64,000 nucleotides of DNA from JALEFZ01 sp039817415. GTDB lineage: Bacteria; Bacteroidota; Bacteroidia; J057. Below are positions 45,281-54,022 of the stretch, piece after piece. Below the pieces are notes generated by a model, which was not told where the DNA came from, did not search any database, and worked only from the letters and a program-made list of their open reading frames with translations. The DNA is taken from assembly GCA_039817415.1 (NCBI GenBank), contig JBCBVV010000006.1, positions 137,996 to 201,995 on the forward strand, in the 5' to 3' direction. A program made the translations under genes and the position numbers. Position 1 is the stretch's first letter. Each line of letters starts with the position of its first letter.

Positions 45281-46498
45281 TTAAGAAAGTCGCTCACATA
45301 AAAAAGCTTTGGATTGGCCATCCACCTCTGTGCAAATCAGATACATCCTTCCTCCTTCTTTGAGCGATAGTTGCTGTCGAATGTTAGCAACAGATTGAAA
45401 GAAGTTCCGCTGAATCACATGGATAGTCTTCATCCCCCTCTTTTTGAGTTCCCTTTTCAACAAACGAGGTTTGTACTCAAAAACTTCCTTGATAGAAAAT
45501 TGCCTACCAGGAAAATCCTCCACTTGAGCTCCTTCTGTCAAAAAGAATCCCATAGGATGAGTAAATCTGCCAGAAACAGCAGGAAAATACCTCCCCATTA
45601 ATTGGGAAAAACATCTTCCCTTATAAAAGGCTACATCAGCCTCCAACAAGATACTTGCTGTTATATTTTCTGATTCTGACTTAAGATTCTCCTTTCCTTT
45701 GAGGGGAAACGTATATCGGAAAAATTTTTGTCCATTATCTACAACCACCTCTAAATCAACCACTTCAGAGGATTCAATATCCCCTTCTGCTTCGAAAGTC
45801 ACTTCACGGACTTCATTTTTGGCGGAATGGATGTATATTTTACGGCAATTTGGAATTTTTTGAAGACCTTCATTTATGTCGTAGAGTGGTGAGGCCTTGA
45901 CAACAATTTTCCTCCCATGCGTAGATAGAAAGGGCCAAAGCTCGAAAATATTGGGAGAGCAGGCAGCCAAGTCATGAATTCGATTATCCTGATCGTCTCT
46001 TCTTGCAGGATCGATATAAATGAGATCAAAAGCTGGACCTTGGTACTGGCTTAGATATTCTTCAGCACGAGCATGAACCAAACGAATATTTTGAATTCCT
46101 AATTGGGAAAAGTTATGTTTCCCAATCAGATGCAGATCAGAGCGCATTTCGACGGAAATAACCTCCTCAAAATGATGAGAAAAGTGTAGCGAATCTACAC
46201 CCAATCCCATGCTAAGATCTAGACATCGCTTGCCCTGATAACTTTTCATGGCAGCTGTTCTTTCACTACTTGACTGCTGGTAGGCCAAAGGGGGGATTAT
46301 GCACAGATAATTGTAATATGTAGGAAGCTTCGCTTTCGCTTTTTGCAGGTATTTGAGCTGAGTTGAAACCAAATGAGGAGGGAAAGGGTTATCCTTTTTC
46401 AACGATAAGGCAAATCTTATGGGATCACGGTCCAGATTTTCCCTTATTATTGATCTAACGCTTTCACTTGTTAGAATATCTATTTCTTCCTCAGTCAT
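45281..46498 (-). CDS. SAM-dependent methyltransferase with THUMP-like C-terminus
   Basis: 405 residues. Methyltransferase core: RCLDLSMGLGVDSLHFSHHF (motif I), VISVEMRSDLHLIGKHN, and DLIYIDPARRDDQDNR (motif IV, D-P-A-R). The last about 80 residues (YKPRLLKRELKKRGMKTIHVIQRNFFQS) match the THUMP-like domain of this Bacteroidota family. Probably modifies an RNA base; target unknown. No signal peptide. Divergent from the small lipoprotein gene at 46572. Confidence 0.8.
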   Translation of the reverse strand: MTEEEIDILTSESVRSIIRENLDRDPIRFALSLKKDNPFPPHLVSTQLKYLQKAKAKLPTYYNYLCIIPPLAYQQSSSERTAAMKSYQGKRCLDLSMGLGVDSLHFSHHFEEVISVEMRSDLHLIGKHNFSQLGIQNIRLVHARAEEYLSQYQGPAFDLIYIDPARRDDQDNRIHDLAACSPNIFELWPFLSTHGRKIVVKASPLYDINEGLQKIPNCRKIYIHSAKNEVREVTFEAEGDIESSEVVDLEVVVDNGQKFFRYTFPLKGKENLKSESENITASILLEADVAFYKGRCFSQLMGRYFPAVSGRFTHPMGFFLTEGAQVEDFPGRQFSIKEVFEYKPRLLKRELKKRGMKTIHVIQRNFFQSVANIRQQLSLKEGGRMYLICTEVDGQSKAFLCERLS

Positions 46499-46571
46499 TT
46501 AGTGTGTATGGAATTTATTTTTACGTAAAACTCTTTTATCTTTCCGTATAAATCCAAATTTAGATTGAACA

Positions 46572-46694
46572 ATGAAGCGTTCTAAGTCAATTATCCTCAT
46601 CTTCTTGATCCTGGGCTTTGTTGCCCTGACGACAACTAGTTGTTATTCTTCTCGCAATGTTTGCCAAGCAAAAAAGGTTGGTAACCATAGATAA
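46572..46694 (+). CDS. 40-residue lipoprotein upstream of ytxJ
   Basis: Short gene. It encodes 40 residues: a basic start (MKRSKS), a hydrophobic core (IILIFLILGFVALTTT) and a lipobox-like TTSC with Cys at 23, then YSSRNVCQAKKVGNHR. The stop is six bases before the ytxJ ATG, so they share a transcript. A second Cys at position 31 is notable beside a thiol-redox gene. No family recognised. The spacing and signal make it a likely real gene; the -3 residue (Thr) of the lipobox is not ideal. Confidence 0.6.
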   Translation: MKRSKSIILIFLILGFVALTTTSCYSSRNVCQAKKVGNHR

Positions 46695-46700
46695 GATATA

Positions 46701-47036
46701 ATGATTAACTGGCAAGATCTTCAATCAGAAACTCAGCTGGATAGTATTAGGGAAAAATCATTCGATAAGCCCCAACTGATTTTTAAACACAGCATTAGCT
46801 GTGGGATTTCTGCATACATTCAGGATCGCTTGGATTCAGCTACAACATCACTAGGTGAGCAATTTGACTTGCATTACCTTGATCTGATCACGTACAGACC
46901 TGTTTCCAACAAAATAGCCTCAGATTTTGGTGTACCGCATCAATCCCCTCAGGTTATTCTTATAAAGGATGGGCAAGCCATTCATAATGCTAGCCATCAT
47001 TCTATTGTTCCTGAGCGTATTCTGGCTGCTGTCTGA
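46701..47036 (+). CDS. ytxJ: Bacillithiol-system redox protein YtxJ
   Basis: 111 residues. Monothiol thioredoxin-like fold: FKHSISCGISAYIQDRL with a single active Cys (about residue 34), VSNKIASDFGVPHQSPQVILIKDG (cis-Pro region) and HHSIVPERI. YtxJ proteins are thought to remove bacillithiol from oxidised proteins, like bacilliredoxins. No bacillithiol synthesis gene (bshA/B/C) lies in the window. Coupled to the small lipoprotein gene upstream; ended by a strong terminator. Confidence 0.9.
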   Translation: MINWQDLQSETQLDSIREKSFDKPQLIFKHSISCGISAYIQDRLDSATTSLGEQFDLHYLDLITYRPVSNKIASDFGVPHQSPQVILIKDGQAIHNASHHSIVPERILAAV

Positions 47037-47060
47037 CAATATTTCTGACGATTAATAAAG

Positions 47061-47100
47061 ATACCCTTTCTGGATAAATGTTTCCAGAAAGGGTATTTTC
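47061..47100 (+). terminator. Intrinsic terminator after ytxJ
   Basis: 14-bp stem (ATACCCTTTCTGGA 47061-47074 with TCCAGAAAGGGTAT 47083-47096), then TTTTC. Confidence 0.9.
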
Positions 47101-47160
47101 ATTTTTTTTGAACAAAGAGAAGCATTCAAACATTCTTGCCTGAATTCATTACTTCCCTGA

Positions 47161-47568
47161 TTAGTTATACACAAACTTCACCTTTACCATGATTTCAGGA
47201 TGAAGGCTTCTGGTAACTGGACAACTCAAAGCGACTCGCTCCAAAAGGCTCTTTTCGCTGTCATTCAAGTTATGGTTGGTAAAGATCAGCTCGATCGTTA
47301 ATTCGGCAATTCTTCTTGGGGCTGATGTCATCACCTTTTTCACCTCTCCTGATACTTCGCCCATATTGATGTCATTCTTCTCAGCAGAAATGCCCATGAC
47401 GGTAATCATACATGACAAGGCAGCAGTAGCAACCAGATCAGTTGGAGAAAATGCTTCTCCCTTTCCGTGGTTGTCAGTAGGTGCATCTGTAAGGATTTTA
47501 TTACCTGAACGAAGGTGTTCTGCCTCGGTACGGAGACTTCCTTGATAAATGACTTTTGCGGTATTCAT
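47161..47568 (-). CDS. OsmC family peroxidase-like protein
   Basis: 135 residues. TDNHGKGEAFSPTDLVATAALSCMITVMGI carries the first active Cys (about 55) and SCPVTRSLHPEIMVK the second (about 118), the OsmC/Ohr pair that reduces organic peroxides. The remaining family fold is seen in GEVSGEVKKVMTSAPRRI and ELTIELIFTNHN. Whether it is Ohr- or OsmC-type is unclear. It lies just upstream of gldG on the same strand, with unrelated functions. Confidence 0.9.
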   Translation of the reverse strand: MNTAKVIYQGSLRTEAEHLRSGNKILTDAPTDNHGKGEAFSPTDLVATAALSCMITVMGISAEKNDINMGEVSGEVKKVMTSAPRRIAELTIELIFTNHNLNDSEKSLLERVALSCPVTRSLHPEIMVKVKFVYN

Positions 47569-47639
47569 ACTTCTTTTAATGAGGCGTGCAAAATAGTCAT
47601 ATTTTCAGCAATGCCCGAACTCTCCCGACTTTTAGCGGA

Positions 47640-49388
47640 TCAAAGCTGCTTGTTGGCGTGCTTTCTTTTTCGCAGGAAGTTTCGGACCAAGCCAAAAGCC
47701 AAAATGAGGAGAACAGGAATAAGGAGATTGATTACCCTTAACAATTGAGTGAAGTTGGCAGCCTTTTCCCGATTGATCCGTCTTACGCCTACTTCCTTGG
47801 ATCGAATACCCGTTAGAGCCGCATCACCAGCCAGGTAATCAACTGCATTGAGCAACATAGTCTTGTTGTCATAGGGCATATATCCTCGTCGGTTTCTGAA
47901 CTTCTTCCCTTGAGCGAATTCTCCATCAGAAATCACCACCACTTTACCGGGATAATCGGGATTGTTAATGGGACCAAACTGTGCAGCAGGAGGATTAGGT
48001 GCTACTGAATCAAGTGGAACTTCTCTGTTCAAAAAGAGAGAGGGAAATCTTCCTTCAATCGCCAAACCGTTTATGGTACCCTCTGTCTTGTTGAAAAGCT
48101 GAGGGGGAATAGGTTTTTCCAAATAGGTGGCAATGTCAATAAACTGCTTTCCCTGAACAGTACGGCTCAAACGAGAACTCTTCAAGAATACTCCCTTACT
48201 AGTTCCTGGCAAGGAAAAGGTATCAATACTCGCGGCATATCGAAGCAAGGTCGCATCCACATTTCTGGATATGGGATGGTCTGGAAACTGTAGCTGCAGC
48301 GGAAAAAACACCCACTTACGAGATTGGAAAGCAGCTCTTCCTGATGGACCAGGAATCAGTACTTCTGTAGATTCACACTCCATGTCTTGAACCAGATCAT
48401 AGTTGATCTTGAAGCCATATTTGAAGAACATATCGTCTAGGTTTAGCTCTCTAAGCTCTGTCAAGGTTGACTGATTTCGGTAAAGAGAGAGGTCGACCAC
48501 TTGATTGTCCAAGATCCACAAGACAGAACCTCCACGGATGAGATACTGGTCTATTTCATATTTGTCTCGTTCGCTGAAGGGAAGGCGTGGTTGCAAAATC
48601 ACCAGCACGTCAATGGAAGGACTTATTTCATAACCTGGGGTAGCCTTTAGGTCTAGGTAACCGAAATTATAGTTGTTGCTGATTTCATTGGCGAACTCAG
48701 GAACCGAATCTGGCGGTAGTTCCCCATGCCCCGTTAAGAAGGCTACGACCCCTCCACGGGCTTGTCCTAGCTTTCTTATCCCAGAGGTAAGTTTATATTC
48801 GAGATCTCCTTCGGCCTTGATAAAATTGATATTAGGGCCATTCGTAGTCATGAAGCTCGCCCCTTTGACCAAATCAATGTAAACTTCTCTTTCATTGGAG
48901 TATAACTCAACGATAGGCCACATTTTGTTGGTGCGTACCTCCGTTGCCGAGACTCTTACCTGAACAGGAATAGGCGCCAGTCCACGTTGGGCGAAAGCTT
49001 TCTGCAGTTCTGGGCTACTTCCAGGATCAATGAACTGAAACTGGAGATCATGGCCTGCATACTGTTTCATTTCAAGTAGGGTTGTACGGATTGCCTCTTG
49101 AAATTCACGGACATTCGGAGGAAAATCTCCTTCTAGGTATACATTGGCCGTGATGGGATATGGGAGATTTTTAACGGTTTCAATGGTCAGGTCGGAAAGG
49201 GAAAATCTCTTTTCGCGGGTCAAGTCAATGCGGACAAAATAATTGCTGAGAATCATGTTGGCAGCAATGATGATCCCAATGACTATGATCCACTGGATCA
49301 TTCCCTGTCGCTTTTTGTTTCTTGATTCCTGCCCTTCCTCTATCAATTCCTCAGTTATGGGCTCTTCCCATTCTTCCGTTTCTGCCAT
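47640..49388 (-). CDS. gldG: Gliding motility ABC-transporter component GldG
   Basis: 582 residues from the ATG at 49388 (the ATG at 49433 adds 15 residues before an acidic stretch). One N-terminal membrane helix (WIIVIGIIIAANMILSNYF, about 32-50), a large periplasmic part typical of GldG/ABC_transp_aux (TREKRFSLSDLTIETVKNL, AEGDLEYKLTSGIRKLGQ, FLTGHGELPP, LWILDNQVVDL), and a C-terminal helix (LLIPVLLILAFGLVRNFL). GldA and GldF, the ATPase and permease partners, are not nearby. Supports gliding or an envelope transport role. Confidence 0.9.
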   Translation of the reverse strand: MAETEEWEEPITEELIEEGQESRNKKRQGMIQWIIVIGIIIAANMILSNYFVRIDLTREKRFSLSDLTIETVKNLPYPITANVYLEGDFPPNVREFQEAIRTTLLEMKQYAGHDLQFQFIDPGSSPELQKAFAQRGLAPIPVQVRVSATEVRTNKMWPIVELYSNEREVYIDLVKGASFMTTNGPNINFIKAEGDLEYKLTSGIRKLGQARGGVVAFLTGHGELPPDSVPEFANEISNNYNFGYLDLKATPGYEISPSIDVLVILQPRLPFSERDKYEIDQYLIRGGSVLWILDNQVVDLSLYRNQSTLTELRELNLDDMFFKYGFKINYDLVQDMECESTEVLIPGPSGRAAFQSRKWVFFPLQLQFPDHPISRNVDATLLRYAASIDTFSLPGTSKGVFLKSSRLSRTVQGKQFIDIATYLEKPIPPQLFNKTEGTINGLAIEGRFPSLFLNREVPLDSVAPNPPAAQFGPINNPDYPGKVVVISDGEFAQGKKFRNRRGYMPYDNKTMLLNAVDYLAGDAALTGIRSKEVGVRRINREKAANFTQLLRVINLLIPVLLILAFGLVRNFLRKRKHANKQL

Positions 49389-49510
49389 ATCAGATCGTCT
49401 TTTTGAATGCTGATCAATTAGGATTACGGCCAATGGCCACTTTCTTATTTTCCTACTGAGCCAAATCCCTACCTCAGCAAGAGAATAGCATAAGGATCAG
49501 CAATTTGAAC

Positions 49511-49539
49511 AAAAAAAAGGGAAACAAACAATGTTTCCC
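49511..49539 (-). terminator. Intrinsic terminator of pyk
   Basis: 8-bp stem (GGGAAACA 49519-49526 with TGTTTCCC 49532-49539), followed on the minus strand by a T8 run (49511-49518); 46 bases after the pyk stop. Confidence 0.85.
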
Positions 49540-49585
49540 TCAAGTGGCTTGTATCGCCTATTTGATCTTATCTAAGCAGAGCTTT

Positions 49586-51043
49586 TTATTTACTACTGCC
49601 CTTTCCTTTCATTTTGCTCACTTTGATCATATTGGTCAATCCGTGCTCCATCAAAGGCATAGAACCCGTATTGATCAAAATATCATTTTCCTGAACCAGT
49701 TCATTGTCCTTCAGGATTTCGTGTACATCCTGAATGACATCGTCTGTAGCACCAAAGTTGTCGAAGTAGCGTCCTCTAACACCCCATGCGAGGTTTAGGG
49801 TAGTCATTACTTTTCTGTTGTTGGTGAAGGCATAGATAAATGACTTGGGTCTACACCTTGAAATTTGAAAAGCGGTATATCCCGATCTCGTCATAGCCAG
49901 AATAGCCTTAGCATCAGTTTCCTGGGATAATTTACAGGCTGCGAATACAGTAGAGACACTCAGTACCTCTGCATTGGCCGGCATTTTATCCATATTTCGG
50001 TAGTAGATGCTGTCATCTTCCTTCTCTACACTCTCTACAATTCCCGCCATGGAAGCGACTACTCTCACGGGATATTTTCCTACGGAAGTCTCCCCACTCA
50101 ACATCACAGCATCTGCTCCATCTACTACGGCATTACCAACATCACTAGCCTCTGCTCTTGTGGGTCTCGCATTGTCGATCATAGACTCCATCATCTGGGT
50201 AGCTACAATCACTGGCTTGCCTTCTGCATTGGCCTTCTTCACAATTCTTTTTTGCCAGGCTGGCACTTCCTCAAAGGGAATTTCCACACCGAGGTCTCCA
50301 CGAGCAACCATGATTCCATCCGCTTCTTTGATGATTTCATCAATATTGGCGAGGGCTTCAGGCTTCTCTACCTTGGCGATAAGCTTGCTGTTTCCTCCTC
50401 CATCGTGGATCAATTTTCTCAGCATGCGGATGTCCTCAGCCTGTCTTACGAAAGACAGCGCTAACCATTCCACATCATGCTTGATGGCGAATTTATAGTC
50501 GATTAGGTCTTTTTCCGTCAGGGTAGGGATGGAAATGTTGGTAGAAGGAAGGTTAACGCCTTTTCTACTTTTGATGACATCTCCTACGATCACTTCCAGT
50601 TTTACCAGGTCGTTGTTGTTCGTAGATTGTACACGTAGTTCTACTTTACCATCATCGATGAGAATGGGTTCTCCTTCGGATACATCCTTAGCGAAGGTAG
50701 GATAGACGATGGGAAGGATATCAGATCCTTCTTCCTGATTTTTTATATCGCATTTAAAAGTTAGGATTTGTCCAGATTCAATAGCGAAATCTGCGGTCAA
50801 ATCTCCCATCCTGATTTTGGGCCCCTGGAGGTCCTGCAGGATAGCGATGGTTTTACCATGTTTTTCATTGATCTCTCTGATCATGTTGAGAGATTTTTCG
50901 TGAGTAGCATGGTCGGCATGTGAGAAATTGAGACGGGCTACATCAAGACCAGCATTGGCCATTTGTAGGAGTGTCTCAGGATTGGTACATGCGGGCCCCA
51001 AGGTGGCCACGATTTTGGTACGACGTAGGTGATGTGAACTCAA
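49586..51043 (-). CDS. pyk: Pyruvate kinase, TTG start
   Basis: 485 residues. Converts phosphoenolpyruvate and ADP to pyruvate and ATP. Seen: RRTKIVATLGPACTNPETLLQM, NFSHADHATH, LIAKVEKPEALANIDEI (catalytic Lys), GIMVARGDLGVEIPFEEVP, and VATQMMESMIDNARPTRAE. The C-terminal regulatory domain is present (SGYTAFQISRCRPKSFIYAFT). I choose the TTG at 51043 because it forms a TTGA overlap with the stop of the upstream gene and yields the family start just before LRRTKIVATLG; an ATG at 51136 would give 31 extra residues inside the upstream gene. Confidence 0.9.
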   Translation of the reverse strand: MSSHHLRRTKIVATLGPACTNPETLLQMANAGLDVARLNFSHADHATHEKSLNMIREINEKHGKTIAILQDLQGPKIRMGDLTADFAIESGQILTFKCDIKNQEEGSDILPIVYPTFAKDVSEGEPILIDDGKVELRVQSTNNNDLVKLEVIVGDVIKSRKGVNLPSTNISIPTLTEKDLIDYKFAIKHDVEWLALSFVRQAEDIRMLRKLIHDGGGNSKLIAKVEKPEALANIDEIIKEADGIMVARGDLGVEIPFEEVPAWQKRIVKKANAEGKPVIVATQMMESMIDNARPTRAEASDVGNAVVDGADAVMLSGETSVGKYPVRVVASMAGIVESVEKEDDSIYYRNMDKMPANAEVLSVSTVFAACKLSQETDAKAILAMTRSGYTAFQISRCRPKSFIYAFTNNRKVMTTLNLAWGVRGRYFDNFGATDDVIQDVHEILKDNELVQENDILINTGSMPLMEHGLTNMIKVSKMKGKGSSK

Positions 51044-51507
51044 GACAATATGTTTTTTAGTTCCGATAAATGTGTCAGATCGCAGGTTGTAAGAACTGAA
51101 GGAATGGCCTGAACGCTTTGTTCGATGGTATTCCATTCCTGTACATCAATTTCTCGAGTAGTATAAAGCAAAAAGAGGAAATAGCGAAAAGGACGTGCGA
51201 GTTCGGGCAAATTCCGTCCCGCACTTGCAAGCAATATTACAGTGTATTTTGGAAAACTACGGTCATCTTTATATAAAAATTCACTTTCGTTTGAGATAAG
51301 TGTCTCTTTTTCAACTGAAAAAAGGGTTTGAGCGGGCTTTTCTTCTCTTTCAAACTCATCCAGACTTTCTTTTTCAGATCTTTGAAGGTTGAGTTTCAAG
51401 GCTGAGTTGAGGGCAAAGGAAAGCTTCCAGATCTTTTCTTCCGAATTGATTCCCAGCACTTTAAACTGATCGTCTGGACTGGGCTTTATATGAAGTTTCT
51501 TGCTCAA
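51040..51507 (-). CDS. IPExxxVDY family protein
   Basis: 155 residues from a TTG at 51507; no ATG is available, as an in-frame stop lies nine codons upstream. The family is small, named for a motif that appears here in altered form, and its members sit next to pyk in many Bacteroidota. The sequence has an N-terminal KVLGINSEEKIWKLSFALNSALKLNL and a C-terminal RPFRYFLFLLYTTREID. Function unknown. The overlap TTGA with pyk shows translational coupling, and the divergent acpP-fabF-rnc operon on the other side is the usual context. Confidence 0.7.
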   Translation of the reverse strand: MSKKLHIKPSPDDQFKVLGINSEEKIWKLSFALNSALKLNLQRSEKESLDEFEREEKPAQTLFSVEKETLISNESEFLYKDDRSFPKYTVILLASAGRNLPELARPFRYFLFLLYTTREIDVQEWNTIEQSVQAIPSVLTTCDLTHLSELKNILS

Positions 51508-51575
51508 GAGTTTCTCATTGTATGGCTCAATTTAAAAAATAGACAGGCATAACGTAAGAAGAATCATAAAGTTCT

Positions 51576-51583
51576 TATATTTG
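51576..51583 (+). promoter_or_regulatory. Bacteroidota -7 element of acpP-fabF
   Basis: TATATTTG matches TAnnTTTG, 52 bases before the acpP ATG. Confidence 0.55.
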
Positions 51584-51635
51584 CCCAAATTTTTATTGAG
51601 AGAGTTTACATTTTATTCACTAAAAACGTACAGAT

Positions 51636-51884
51636 ATGTCATCTGAACTGAATGTTGCCGAAAAGGTAATTAACATCATTGTTGACAAACTAGGAGTTGA
51701 GGCTTCTGAGGTTACAGCTGAGGCAAGTTTTGCCAACGATTTGGGAGCTGACTCTTTGGACACTGTAGAATTGATCATGGAATTTGAGAAGGAATTTAAC
51801 CTGAGCATTCCGGACGAAGCAGCTGAAAAAATCGTAACAGTAGGAGACTCTATCTCTTACTTGGAAGGCCAACTCAAATCTTAA
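51636..51884 (+). CDS. acpP: Acyl carrier protein
   Basis: 82 residues, acidic. The phosphopantetheine Ser lies in NDLGADSLDTVELIMEFEKEF (Ser about 41). Carries acyl chains for fatty-acid synthesis. fabF starts three bases after its stop, so they are one operon. Confidence 0.95.
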   Translation: MSSELNVAEKVINIIVDKLGVEASEVTAEASFANDLGADSLDTVELIMEFEKEFNLSIPDEAAEKIVTVGDSISYLEGQLKS

Positions 51885-51887
51885 TTT

Positions 51888-53132
51888 ATGCAGTCTAGAA
51901 GGGTAGTAGTAACCGGTTTAGGCGCACTAACGCCAATCGGGAATACTGTCCCGGAGTTTTGGGAAGGACTTTCCCAGGGCAAAAGCGGGGCAAACCTAAT
52001 TACACGCTTTGATACTGAAAAGTACAAAGTGAAGTTTGCCTGTGAAGTCAAAGACTATAATGCCACCGATTACTTTGACCGCAAGACAGCCAGAAAGCTT
52101 GATCCATTCGCCCAATTTGCCATCATCGCAGCACGCGAGGCTATGACAGACTCCGGGATTGATTTGGAAAAAGTGGACAGATCCAGATTTGGCGTCATTG
52201 TGGGATCAGGAATCGGTGGTTTGGATATTTTCTCCCGAGAGTTGATTGCTTATGCAGACAACGATCGAACTCCTCGCTTTAATCCATTCTTCATCCCTAA
52301 GATGATTGTGGATATTGCTGCAGGACACATCTCTATGGAGTACGGATTGATGGGCCCCAACTATGCCGTCGTTTCTGCCTGTGCTTCTTCTACCAACTGC
52401 CTGATTGATTCTTACATGATGATCAAATCAGGATACGCTGACATGATGTTGGCCGGTGGTGCAGAAGCAGCCGTTACAGAAGCCGGAATTGGAGGATTCC
52501 AGTCCATGAAGGCCCTCTCCGAAAACAATGAGGAATACTTGACAGCAAGTAGACCCTTTGATGCCAGAAGAGATGGATTCGTCATGGGAGAAGGTGCAGG
52601 AATCATGATCCTCGAAGACTATGAACACGCAGTCGCAAGAGGAGCTAAAATATATGCTGAGCTATCTGGTATCGGAATGTCCGCCGACGCTCACCACATT
52701 ACAGCCCCACATCCAGAAGGAAAAGGAGCTGCTATCGTGATGAAGAATGTCGTGAAAGATGCAGGTGTTTCTCTTGAAGAAGTAGATTACATCAACATGC
52801 ATGGGACTTCCACTCCATTAGGTGATAAAGCCGAAACGTTGGCCATCAAGGAAATCTTTGGAGAGCATGCCTATAAGATGAATATCAGCTCATCAAAATC
52901 AATGACAGGGCATTTGCTGGGAGCAGCAGGCGCATTGGAAGCCATGGTAGTTGTATTGAGTATGCAACATAGCCTGGTCCCTCCAACCATCAATTTTAAA
53001 GAAGCAGATCCAGACTGCGACCTGAATTATACATTTAATCAGGCACAGGAAAGAGATGTAAATATAGGTATTTCAAATACCTTCGGATTTGGTGGACATA
53101 ACGCCTCAGTGCTGTTTACGAAGGTAAAATAG
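51888..53132 (+). CDS. fabF: Beta-ketoacyl-ACP synthase II
   Basis: 414 residues. Cys-His-His catalytic set: Cys in VVSACASSTNC (about 166), His in INMHGTSTPLGD (about 306) and His in SMTGHLLGAAGA (about 343). Other landmarks: RRVVVTGLGALTPIGN at the start and GGFQSMKALS (loop). Elongates acyl-ACP with malonyl-ACP. Operon with acpP; the rnc gene follows after a structured gap. Confidence 0.95.
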   Translation: MQSRRVVVTGLGALTPIGNTVPEFWEGLSQGKSGANLITRFDTEKYKVKFACEVKDYNATDYFDRKTARKLDPFAQFAIIAAREAMTDSGIDLEKVDRSRFGVIVGSGIGGLDIFSRELIAYADNDRTPRFNPFFIPKMIVDIAAGHISMEYGLMGPNYAVVSACASSTNCLIDSYMMIKSGYADMMLAGGAEAAVTEAGIGGFQSMKALSENNEEYLTASRPFDARRDGFVMGEGAGIMILEDYEHAVARGAKIYAELSGIGMSADAHHITAPHPEGKGAAIVMKNVVKDAGVSLEEVDYINMHGTSTPLGDKAETLAIKEIFGEHAYKMNISSSKSMTGHLLGAAGALEAMVVVLSMQHSLVPPTINFKEADPDCDLNYTFNQAQERDVNIGISNTFGFGGHNASVLFTKVK

Positions 53133-53145
53133 ACCTGTTTTATAT

Positions 53146-53242
53146 CTGTAAAAAAGGCCAAACCTCACTTAAACATCGCCTTCGAGACATGTTTGTCCCG
53201 GATGTGACTTGAAAGTTGATGTTTGGCCTTTTATTTTTACAG
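53146..53242 (+). promoter_or_regulatory. Long imperfect inverted repeat between fabF and rnc
   Basis: Outer arms 53146-53163 (CTGTAAAAAAGGCCAAAC) and 53221-53242 (GTTTGGCCTTTTATTTTTACAG) pair over 18 bp with a 4-base bulge. Inside lie TCAC/GTGA (53165-53168 with 53204-53207) and AAACAT/ATGTTT (53171-53176 with 53189-53194). The 3' arm ends 14 bases before the rnc ATG. It could be a large-loop terminator (GGCCAAAC stem then TTTTATTTTT) or an RNase III cleavage site in the rnc leader. Confidence 0.6.
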
Positions 53243-53256
53243 GTACGTGGGATAGA

Positions 53257-54009
53257 ATGTTGACGTTAAGACAGATATATAACCTTTACCTTTCTAAAGA
53301 CAGGAAGTTCATCCGAAATATCTATGATATTGCCGGATATGTACCCAAAGAGGTATTCCTGTATAGACTGGCACTTACTCATAGTTCTTCCGTAAATGGA
53401 ATGGCTACAGAGGCTGATCGCAAAAAAGCGGTCGCCAGGGGCTGTAATGAACGACTAGAATTTCTAGGCGATTCTATACTAGACTCCATTATTGCCGAAT
53501 TTCTCTTCAAAATCTACCCTACCAAAGGAGAAGGATTCCTGACAGAGATGCGATCCAAAATCGTCAATAGAAAATCTCTGAATGCTATTTGCAAAAAACT
53601 TCGCGTTGATACCCTAATCCGTCACAGGCAAAATGGCTCCATCAACGAGTCTATGTACGGAGATGCGCTAGAAGCCTTCATTGGTGCCATTTACATGGAT
53701 CTAGGCTATCACCAAACCAAGCTTTTTGTCTACCGCAGAATTCTTACCCCTCATATCCACTTACAAACGGTCGAAAAACAGATCATTAGCTACAAAAATA
53801 AGCTGATCGAACATGTTCAGAAGACCAAAATGGGACAACTAAATTTCCGAGTGATTGAGGAAATTGGTGACGGAAGAGCCAAAATTTTCCGCATCCAAGC
53901 AGTTGTTGGAGAAAGTGTCTTGGGCATAGGGGAAGGAAAAAACAAAAAGACCGCCGAACAAAGAGCCTCCCATGATGCACTGACCAAGATGAAGTTATTG
54001 GTTCAATAA
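53257..54009 (+). CDS. rnc: Ribonuclease III
   Basis: 250 residues from the ATG at 53257; a TTG at 53209 lies inside the structured region and is less likely. Signature NERLEFLGDSILDSI (about 72-86) with catalytic Glu and Asp, second metal site in YGDALEAFIGAIYMDLG, and a C-terminal double-stranded RNA-binding domain (about 160-245, ending KKTAEQRASHDALTKM). Cleaves double-stranded RNA in rRNA and mRNA processing. Third gene after acpP-fabF, as in many Bacteroidota. Confidence 0.9.
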   Translation: MLTLRQIYNLYLSKDRKFIRNIYDIAGYVPKEVFLYRLALTHSSSVNGMATEADRKKAVARGCNERLEFLGDSILDSIIAEFLFKIYPTKGEGFLTEMRSKIVNRKSLNAICKKLRVDTLIRHRQNGSINESMYGDALEAFIGAIYMDLGYHQTKLFVYRRILTPHIHLQTVEKQIISYKNKLIEHVQKTKMGQLNFRVIEEIGDGRAKIFRIQAVVGESVLGIGEGKNKKTAEQRASHDALTKMKLLVQ

Positions 54010-54022
54010 AGCTTTGCCTTTG

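Noticed and set aside
50007..50498. 163-codon plus-strand frame
   Set aside because: Antisense to pyk; low-complexity Ser/Ala/Leu composition.
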